64,000 nt of DNA from Trochalopteron elliotii (lineage: Eukaryota; Chordata; Aves; Passeriformes; Leiothrichidae): positions 527,149 to 591,148 of the forward strand of contig JANPWX010000644.1 of the NCBI GenBank assembly GCA_024734555.1. The letters run 5' to 3'. The notes beneath the pieces are model-generated. The model was not told the origin of the DNA, ran no database searches, and saw only the letters and a program-made list of their open reading frames with translations. A program made the position numbers and the translations under genes. Below are positions 55,731 to 64,000 of this stretch, piece after piece (the first letter of the stretch is position 1; every line of letters begins with the position of its first letter).

Positions 55731-55736
55731 GCTCAA

Positions 55737-56425
55737 AAATGCCACATCAGGCTGTAGGAGTTATTAAATAGACCACATATAAATGCAGGTAGAGCACTCA
55801 CATTGGCTGAAGGTGCAGACAAGCCAGAGGGAATGAAAACAAAGCCATCACTAAGAAACAAAAATGCAGGGAAGCAAAGTCTGATTCAGCCAAAGTAGCT
55901 CTGAGAAATGCTTCATGAGAGCTGAAGCTGCAGGTTGGAAGCAGCTTCGTGTGTCAAGGGATTGTCTCCTCTTGGTTCCCTCTCTCCCAGAGCCTTTCTA
56001 ACTAAACCAGATGGAATCAGGATAGTTCTTGGTTTTATTCTCACCAGCTGCTTACCAAAGTAACTGGCACTGATTATCCCCTTGGGCCAGGAAGTAAGTT
56101 GGTAAATGCAGCTTTTCCTTATCGTTTTCATCAATGCACACCTAGAAATATGTAATCTCTCATTGTGTTTCAGTGAAGGGGTCTGAAAAACCTACCCTGA
56201 TTGAACTTTGGGCATCCTATGCAGAATTGTTTTCAATATCAGCTAATAGATATGTCCTGTGAGCAGTGATCCTGGGGAGCAGCTTCCAACAGGCTATTGT
56301 ATTACAGTGTTATTCAATGAAGCATTTTAAATTACCCATTTGAGGATTTTGATCTTGAAGCCTCTGCCTTCTGGGTAACCTTGTATTTATTTCATTTTTT
56401 AACTGTATTTGACCTTGTGATTACA
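55737..56425. other. DNA right of ERV3, nothing recognised
   Basis: No gag, pol or env continuation of ERV4 could be read here in either strand, and no other repeat is recognised. Confidence 0.5.
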
Positions 56426-56430
56426 TAGGA

Positions 56431-58089
56431 TGTTGTGGTTTGACACTGGCCCATTGCCTGGGACTCACAAGAGTCACTTGCTCACCCTCCACTGCCACAG
56501 CTGGGCACAGGAGGGAAAAGGAAAAAAAGTTAATGAAGGATTCCTGAGTTGAGATAAGGACCAGGAGAAAACACTTCAAGGCAAAACAGGCTCAACTTAA
56601 AGTCTCAAAGTGAAGTTCATTACTAACAGAATCAGAGGAGGATAATGAGAAGTAAAATAAGCCCTGAAAACCACCTTTTTTCCCCCCAGCCCCTCTCTCC
56701 TTCCCACCAATAGCACAGGGAGACAGGGTGTGGGGGTTTGGGTCAGTTCATCACTGATACTTTCTTTCGCTTTTGTGATGGTTTGAAAGCAAAACTAGTG
56801 AGAGGCTCCAAGTCAGAAATACAATTTAATAGAAAAAGAAAAAAAAGAAATAAAATAAATGCAATAATACAAAAGACCCCTGACAGAGTCAGAATACGAC
56901 CTGAGCAAGATGATGGAAGCAGCAATCCTGTAGAAAGGTCTGGTAGCTCTGATCCTCTGTAGATCCAGTGGGTAAGGTACCCCGTATTGTCCCAGATCCC
57001 AGATTATATGCAGGTGAGAATGCTTGGCTCCTCCCCCTGGGTGGAGCATCTCACAATGGAATAATGAGTCATACAGGGGGGTCCTTGATGGCCCATTAAC
57101 GGGAGATAACTCCTGGTGGGAGTTATCTGTAAGTCATCAGCAGGCCATTAACAGAAAACATGTTATCAAAAGACCCATTAGCAGAGGACACCTTAACAAA
57201 AGACACCCTAACAGAAAGAGGGAGGGGAGAGTCTGGAAGAATGCTGCTTCAGCAATAGGTTTCCACAGTTCATGAAGATGGTGGTAGAATACTCCGTGCA
57301 CGTTCTACACCACAACCCAGGACAGCTTTCTGGGAGAGAAGTTCTTCCCCTGTGAGACCATGGAGTCCTTCCCACGGAACATAGTTCTCAGAAACCCTCT
57401 CATAGAACTTCTCCAGCATGGGTCCACTCATAAGCAGCAGCCCTACTGCACCTGCTGCAACATAAATTCCCCCTGTGGGCAACCAGTCCTCCAAAAACTG
57501 CTGCAACATGGGTCACTCTTCCACGGGGTGCAGTTGTACAAGGATAGGTTGCTCCAGCCTAGAAGTAGGGGCCCCCTCTCTTCTCCGGGTCTTCCACTGG
57601 GTCACAGCCTCCTCCAGGCATCCACCTGCTCCAGCATGGGCATCTCTCCCATGGGCTGCGGGTGGTTCTCTGCATCCCCCATGGATCCCCAGGGGCTGCA
57701 GGGGCACAGCTGCTTCACCATGGTTACACGACGGTTTCACCACAGCCTGCAGAGGACTCTTGGCTCCAGTGCCTGGAGCACCTCCTCCACCTCCTTCTCC
57801 ACTTAGCTTGGTGTCTCCATGTTGTTTCCCTCACATGTTCTCACCTCCTCCTCTTCTCTGACTAGAAGCAAAAACTTGTGACTTTGTTTTGTTTTTCTTC
57901 TTAAATATGTAATCTCAGAGGCATTACCAACCTCTCTCATTGGCCCAGTTTTGGCCAGCAGCATGTCCATCTTCAGAGCCATCAGCCATTGGCTCTGCCA
58001 GACATGGTGGGGAGCTTCCAGCAGCTTCTCACAGGAGCCATCTTTCTGGCCACCCTGCTGCCAAAATCAGGCCATGCCAAACCAATACA
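56431..58089. mobile_element. Solo LTR, about 1.1 kb net, with nested LTR
   Basis: Starts TGTTGTGGTTTGACAC and ends GCCAAACCAATACA with matching inverted ends; 5-bp target duplication TAGGA at 56,426-56,430 and 58,090-58,094. The right part (GAAGTTCTTCCCCTGTGAGACC and the CCAGCATGGGTC words) belongs to a very common avian ERVL-type LTR as I remember it. Interrupted by the LTR at 56,774-57,324. Confidence 0.92.
56774..57324. mobile_element. Solo LTR nested in the 56,431 LTR
   Basis: 551 bp, TGTGATGGTTTG...CAACCCAGGACA, target duplication GCTTT at 56,769-56,773 and 57,325-57,329. Same family as 35,577-36,582; here uninterrupted and without the TAAAA expansion. Confidence 0.93.
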
Positions 58090-58223
58090 TAGGAGTGCTC
58101 ACTAGAAATGCATACTGTAATGCTCTACACTTTTCCACTGCCTGAGCTACTCATGACAATTTTGTTTCAACCAGGAACAAAATAAAAGGTTGTTCATTGC
58201 AGAGAAACTCACAAACTTCATAC

Positions 58224-58859
58224 TGTGATAGATATGACTATAAATTCATGCAATTAAATATAGGAACTATAATAAATGTAGTAAATGATGGAATGTATAT
58301 TTTTGTAACCCTGTAAATGTAAGACTAATCCTAGCTCCCAGAATGGGGCAGGCGTTTTCCAAATACCGGAACATGCTTTGTGAACTGTAAATGTACAAGT
58401 TAACACCTTGATTTACACCAGAAAGGAGAGTGGCTTACCAGGATGTAGCTCCTTAAGCTAATCAAATCTTGGACACCTGGGCCATCAACCCATCGATACC
58501 AATTTCGAGGGTGGACCCTGAATTTGAAGATATCATCATCCCAAAAGAGGATTCCTGGAAAATCCTTTCAAACATGTTCCAGTGCCAAAAAATCTGTTCA
58601 AGATTCATCACCGAGTGAAAAGACTGTGTTTGAATCTGAAGACACAATACCCTCGCGGCCGCAAGGCACAAAATACAGTATAAGAACTCAGATTCAAACC
58701 CCAGCAAATCGTGGAACAGTGCGAAATAGCAGCCCTGCTGTTGGTCGTCTGTTTCACCCAACATTCGAATGTTGTTTTCGTGGCTGTCCCAGATAGATTT
58801 TAAAATGAGAAAATAAAATTTGTTCTTTCTATTTGACTGGCTAAAATTCATTTATAACA
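58224..58859 (+). mobile_element. Solo LTR, inverted mate of 44,709-45,344
   Basis: 636 bp, TGTGATAGATATGAC...TTTATAACA, with AAAATAAAATTTG near the end and flanking ATAC at 58,220-58,223 and 58,860-58,863. Shares the palindrome AACATTCGAATGTTG with its mate. The 90-codon open frame at 58,524-58,796 is not kept in the mate and is not considered a gene. Confidence 0.9.
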
Positions 58860-58863
58860 ATAC

Positions 58864-59640
58864 CAGCTCAATATGATTTTCACAAATAATTTGGGAATTA
58901 CTGGAGCTATTTACTTTATTTAAGCACTTTGTTCTTTCGTTTTACTTGTATGACCTTTGAAAGTCTTCAATGAAGTGGAAGTACAGCAGACAAAAGTATT
59001 CCTTTTTCCTGACAGTGGTCCCAGGGAGTGTTCTAGCTCAGCACCTGCCTTTTTTGCCAAGGTGCCATGCCTGAGAGACAGGACTTCAAAAGCGGTGGTG
59101 CAAATATAATCTAAGCAGGGAGCCTTAAGCTAAAGCTTGAGCAAAAATAGGTCAGAGCTCAAATTGAGATTAAAGTTTGTTGAAGTCTAAGCTAAAGTCA
59201 GAGTAAAAAGGAGTTAGTTGAAATCAGGGTTGAAATCATTAAAGTCAGATATTATTCTCATATTATTATTCTCATAATATAGTGTTATATACTTGTTACA
59301 GCTCAAATAGGCCACAGTCTTAAGAAAGAATTTTCTCAATAACTATGGATAGCCTATCATTTGCGTTATTTGGCAGAATTAAGGTAGTATTACTGGACTT
59401 GGAAACACTGAACGCAGTACGGTTGCACCAAAAACTTTGATTCTTGTACACAGGGTGATAAGGAGAAACATCCTACACTTTTGACTGATCTTTTTTCATA
59501 TAGTTAAACTTAAAACAAAAATCCATTTACACAGAACAAAGAAACTCTCATTCCTGGGGCTCTAAGGGTGTTTTAGGAAGGTCAGGGGTCCATTGGTCTC
59601 ACACCTTAGTGGGATTTTTTACGCACTTTATAGCACAAGC
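58864..59640. other. DNA between solo LTR and ERV5, nothing certain
   Basis: Might hold further decayed env of ERV5 but I cannot read it reliably. Confidence 0.4.
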
Positions 59641-60770
59641 AGCAGTCTTTGGTATTGGCCAAACATCTACAGACAGGTTGGAAATGGATTTTCAGGGGAT
59701 GCAGTAGCTAAGCATAGGGTATCTTGTCCTATGTAGATTTGCCAGGGTTACCTAAACATTCATCTTGGGTTGGTTAATAGACCAAGCTGTGCTAGTAAAA
59801 AACCAACAATGCTAATAAGCATAAGCATAACATCTGGTTTAACTCTATGCTTTTCCTTAACTAGTGGCAGCAAGCCACTACTGTTCATGAGATAATTCTT
59901 ACTCTTCAGACAAACTAAATCTATGCCCACACACTAACTGTACAATTTGTGCATCACTTTGGCTGCCTCTCAGGGGTTCACACTGATAACAGGCAGCTCA
60001 CCTTCTAATGGGATGCACAATACTACAACACCACATTCAACACATTTACATTCAACCTAAGCCTGGTGATGGCCAGTATGACAAACTAATCAGGGAAGAG
60101 AAAGAAAGTAGCAGTCCTGCATTAAGTTCTAACTTAAAAGCAGTGACTATTTGTCTAGGATTAATGTTCCTAATTTAAAGTAAGTATAAATTCTACAAAA
60201 GGCAATTGACCACTGTATTGTTCACCCCTAGATGTGTGGTTCATGTAAAGTGGATGACTTAATCTTGGTGACCCCAACACTTCTCAGTAACCTAAACCAT
60301 CTTCCCAAGGACATAAGTCTGTTGTCATGCAGTTGCTGATGAGGCTCTTCTCACAAGTTTCCTCAGAGGGTGAAATCACGAATCCTTAGAGGTCAATGTC
60401 AGGTCTGGATGCTCAGGTGGTGTCACCAAGGATTTCTCTGAAAGGCTTCACATTCCTTGCCAGAATCTACCTCGGTCCAGCTTCTGTGGAAACACAAGCA
60501 TAACCTCAACCCCACATAACAAAGGGGTAAGGTCTCACAATTTTACCTGTCTCTGGATCCCTTACCAACATGAGCATTTTCTGTTTGGGCTATAATTGAA
60601 GGCTACTACTGAAATGTCTGACAATTGGAGGATTAGGATCTATCAAGGAGCAGTTCAAAAAATTAAAAATATGCAATGCCTTCTTTAAGCATTCAGCAGG
60701 GGGGCCGTTCCTCATTCCCCCTTTTTGTTGCAATAGAAGACTGCATTGGTGCCAAAATAACTCCAGGAAC
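59640..60770 (-). pseudogene. ERV5: decayed pol-env fragment related to ERV1/ERV3
   Basis: Minus strand. Integrase C-terminus: LLLQQKGGM...FNFLNCSLIDPNPPIVRHF (60,770-60,610), then WILARNVKPF-like text near 60,450, both close to ERV3. A Cys-containing stretch (CKCVEC) near 60,040, a hydrophobic leader-like segment near 59,800, and an env match TLCLATASPENPFPTCL near 59,700, which parallels the SU start of ERV3. No LTRs are found. Many stops. Confidence 0.75.
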
Positions 60771-63178
60771 CACTCTGTCCTGGGAAGCTCAGCTTTTTCC
60801 TTTCTTTCAAAAGACATGCTGTGTTTGCAGACTGGTTTTCAGGAGATATTTTCATCATCTTTTAAATTAGCATGTGTCTAGAAAATGCTTTTTTTTCACT
60901 ATGGCCTTCAGGGCAATCAGTTTTCTGTATGGAAAAGAGGCAACTTCCCTTTACAAGGCTTAACTTAGACCATGAAAAATACCTGTCACTTGCTGGAACT
61001 GTAAATCTTTAGTCATTAAACAAAATCTTAATTGAAACCTTGGTTGCAGTGGCTCAGCAAACCAATAATAGGTGTAAGAGAAGGAAACGCAAATATTAGC
61101 AAGTAAGATCTCATACAGCTTCTTTCCCAAAAGATGAGCTCAGCTGTACCTATAGTTTTTTGGCTAAAAAAAAATTAATAAATAGTCTCCTGCCCCAAAG
61201 AAAATAAACCTTTTTTCAATACTGGTCTGAATCTCTGAGAATTTCCCTTACCTATCCTCCTTTTCGGGAATGATTTCTCCACCCATACCCATCACACATT
61301 CAGAAATACAATTTGCATTCCCATCAAGAAATCCTGATATATTTCCTGCTCATCTGTCTATTCTAGAATTGTCTGTGGTACTCTACAACAATTCTTGATA
61401 CCTTTCAGAAAGAAATACAATTGTGCTTTATGCCTTGATCATATAAACCCATTAAGTTCTTGTGGAGTAGTACATGCTGTGACAACATTTATTATAAACA
61501 TGTTGACTCAGTGTTGTGTTGTGCTTTGCCTTTTAATGAGGAGTCTGTAGTCTTAATAGCGAATTAAAATACGCTTACTATCACCAGAAGGGCCAGGAAA
61601 ATAACATTCCCAGAGCCAGCCCTTCAGTATGACCACTGTCACCTCCAGCCCCCATAAGAACTGATGCTGAAGCTTCATTCCTGTATGACTAAAAGAGGAA
61701 AGAGCACTGTCCCTCAGGTCTACTGCTGTGCTCCACTTCACACTTGATTATTTCATCTGTGAAGAATTTACAGTGACAAAAAATAATTAAAATACTATTT
61801 CATTGGGTATTAATCTGGATAATGCTCTTGAAGAGAGGTCATTGCTTGCTTTCAGATTATGGAAAGCTGTAATTTTCTTAGGATATTTTGATTTCAGAAG
61901 AACTGAGGTGATATTCTGTGCATTGTAGGGGGGAACTTACTTTTGGGTGGAGAGAAACTACTTAAAAAGAAGTCCTGCTCCACTACCAGCATTTCCCAGC
62001 TGATGTCACTCTGACAATAGATTCAAACACACAAGAGATCACAAACGGTCCTTTTAAAATCTAGTGATGATCCTGAACAGAGACAACATGGTGTTGCAGG
62101 AGGGGGATGTTTTAACATACATGGCAGAGCAGAAGACTGAGCATGAGCACCACTGGGCAGCTTAGCCCCACTGGGAGAGGGCAGAACTAGTGTGGGGAGG
62201 AAGCTGGTGCAAGGACATATCCCAACAGCCTAACAGCCCAGCCATTCTGCAAGATGCAGGAGGCCTGGGACCCCCAATCTGAATTTGCAGAGAGTCTGAC
62301 ACAACTGTGCTGAGAGATATCAACAGCTCATTTGTTTTCACTGGATTTTACTAATGCCATTTCACACTGTTTTGTCCCAAAGCCCAGTACAGAGCTTCCC
62401 ATTTGCTGCTGCTGTACCTTCACCATTCCAAAGCTGCCTGGTTGGGTTCCACCTTTCTGGGCAGATGAGCATCTCTACTCCTCCTTTCCACCACCTCCAC
62501 CTGCTGGCCGAAAACACAGAGCATTTGCCTTTCTTACTGGACACAAGATGTGTCTCCTGGGGCAGCAGATAGTGAATTCAACTAATCAGTTGAAAATGGC
62601 TATTTCCAATTCAGGATTTTCCCAAGTATGTGAAAATTACTACCATACTTCCCAAACTAGCACTTGGGTTACAGGCTATGACACATACTGGAAAAGGTTT
62701 GTGATAGATTCTAAGCTGCACATGCTTCAGCCCTACAAAGACTTGCTGCTTCAGAGTGGCAAGCAGTGTTTTCTCTGAAAAACAGAGCTTTTAGTTCTTG
62801 ACAGCTCTGATCTAGAAAAGGAGCAAATAGCCAGCAAGGCCTTTGCTCTTGCAGCTGCAGACATGGAAAGCTCAAATTGCAACAGAATTAAATCCAGTTC
62901 TGGAAAAGGCACTAAAGTTGCTGCAGTAACATCTTTGTGTGCTGGGAAAAGGGAGAAGGATGAGGCCTTCTGCACAGAGCAAACAGACAAAGCACAAGGA
63001 CAGAAACTAAAAGAAGAGAGTGCCTGCCACCTACTGCAGTGTCTGAAGCACTCAGCAGCAGGAGGCAATGTCTGGCAGTGAAAGAGCCCTTGTGCTCAGC
63101 ACCATCATGTAGGCATTTCTGCAAGTGCGCCTGAAGGCCTCTCAGCCTACTGCAGTTTATTTGGCTAAAGCAATCTAG
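60771..63178. other. No gene or named repeat seen
   Basis: 2.4 kb of moderately A/T-rich DNA. Open frames up to about 148 codons (62,332-62,778) show no domain or motif and overlap each other on both strands. Confidence 0.45.
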
Positions 63179-64000
63179 AGAATGCTGTAAACATCTTAGT
63201 AGGCTTCCAAAGGGGGGTCCTGAGGATTTGCTAGCAGCAGGAGATCTGCGTGTTTTCTGGGATCTGCAGCAGGAGAGAAGCTCGCCTGGACGCTCACGTC
63301 TCTGCTATGCTTGGAGCAGGGAGAATGCTGTAAGCACCTTAGTTGGCTTCTGAAGGGGGGGTCCTGAGGATTTGCTTGCAGCAGCTTCTCTGTGTTTTCT
63401 GTGCTCTGCAGCAGGCAAGCAGCTTGCCTGGCAACATTCATGCCACTACTATGCTTGCTACAGGGAGAATGCTGGAAGCAGCTTAGTTGGCTTCTGAAGG
63501 GAAGTTCTGAGCCTTAGCATGCAGCAGCTTCTCTGTGTGTTTTCTAAGCTGTGCAGCAGAAGAGAAGCTCGCCTGGCAACACTCATGCCACTACTGTGCT
63601 TGCAAGTGGCAGAATGCCAGAAGCAGCTTAGTTGGATTCCAAAGTGGAGTCCTGACCATTTGCTCACAGCAGCTTCTCTGTGTGTTTTCTGTGCTCTGAA
63701 GCAGGAAAACAGCTTGCCTGGCAGCACTCGTGCCTCTACAGTGCTTGCACGAGGCAGAATGTAACAAGCAGACTAGGTGGCTTACGAAGGGGAGTTCTGA
63801 GCATTTCCTTGCAGCAGCGTCTCTGTATGTTTTCTGTGCACAGCAGCAGAAAAGAAGCTGGCCTGGACACTCATGGCTCTACAGTGCTTGCAAGAAGGAG
63901 AATACTGAAAGCAGATTGGTTGGCTTCTGAAGGGAGGTTCTGAGCTTTTCCTTGCAGAAGGAAGTGTGTGTGTTTTGTGGGCTCTCTAGCACGAGAGCAG
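63179..64000 (+). repeat. Satellite array, monomer about 144 bp, continues beyond window
   Basis: Monomers start with AGAAT at 63,179, 63,322, 63,466, 63,611, 63,756 and 63,899 (steps 143, 144, 145, 145, 143). Each holds GGCTTCTGAAGGG-like, GCAGCAGCTTCTCTGTGTG, GCTCTGCAGCAGG and TGCCACTACTGTGCTTG blocks with about 10-25% divergence. The overlapping open frames within are repeat artefacts. Confidence 0.95.

Noticed and set aside
57360..57865. Overlapping frames up to 148 codons, Cys/His/Ser-rich
   Set aside because: They lie inside the 56,431-58,089 solo LTR, have no motif and are open in several frames at once.
58524..58796. 90-codon frame ending in a Cys/Arg-rich tail
   Set aside because: Part of a solo LTR; the mate at 44,709 does not keep the frame.
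62332..62778. 148-codon plus-strand frame
   Set aside because: No domain or homologue recognised, opposite-strand frames equally open, no promoter or splice evidence; may be chance.
63196..63943. Overlapping 66-89-codon frames on both strands
   Set aside because: They repeat with the 144-bp satellite and have no independent support.
1..64000. Search for CRISPR arrays, tRNA or rRNA genes, bacterial operons
   Set aside because: None seen; the only regular repeats are eukaryotic satellite, minisatellite and LTR sequences.

Overview
The window looks like a bird nuclear genome, probably a songbird. Evidence: a spliced vertebrate ETS-family gene (GABPA), CR1 LINE 3' ends, and avian-type endogenous retroviruses (ERVs) and solo LTRs. 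There are no bacterial features, tRNAs, rRNAs or CRISPR arrays. Species and chromosome cannot be read from the sequence. The density of full-length ERVs and the satellite at the right edge would fit the W chromosome or pericentromeric DNA, but this is inference.

Layout. (1) 1-27,700, + strand: the 3' eight coding exons of GABPA (GA-binding protein alpha), from mid-N-terminus to stop codon, all with GT/AG borders and a continuous frame (about 429 codons; the first exon or exons lie left of the window). The 12.4 kb intron between the second and third visible exons holds a complete antisense provirus, ERV1 (3,838-12,025, 6-bp target duplication). Other introns hold one CR1 fragment and otherwise unremarkable A/T-rich DNA. 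The last exon runs into a long 3' UTR with a likely poly(A) signal near 27,671. (2) 27,700-30,757: intergenic, with a CR1 3' end and an LTR-like block. (3) 30,757-41,472, - strand: ERV2, a gammaretrovirus-type provirus (tRNA-Phe-like primer site, gag-UAG-pol, CWVC-type env). Its RT is split by a solo LTR that itself contains another solo LTR. A 351-base N gap lies in its 3' LTR/env end. (4) 41,473-47,731: solo LTRs at 42,663-43,552 and 44,709-45,344, then the 5' part of another gammaretrovirus-like element, ERV4 (tRNA-Arg-like primer site, long repetitive leader, gag start). (5) 47,732-55,730, + strand: ERV3, a complete provirus inserted in ERV4 gag with 6-bp target duplications. (6) 55,737-60,800: a 1.66 kb solo LTR with a nested solo LTR, an inverted mate of the 44.7 kb LTR, and a decayed fragment (ERV5) related to ERV1 and ERV3. 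(7) 60,800-63,178: nothing recognised. (8) 63,179-64,000: start of a satellite array, monomer about 144 bp, running off the window.

How the parts relate. GABPA is the only host gene seen; it encodes the DNA-binding subunit of the GABP/NRF-2 transcription factor. ERV1 and ERV3 are related: two-knuckle or betaretrovirus-like gag, a dUTPase-protease frame, YMDD/YIDD polymerase, and an envelope whose TM resembles alpha/gammaretroviral TM. Between pol and env both carry a short cysteine-rich reading frame that I do not recognise. This is the most interesting candidate for an undescribed component. All proviruses carry inactivating stops or frameshifts in the copies seen here.
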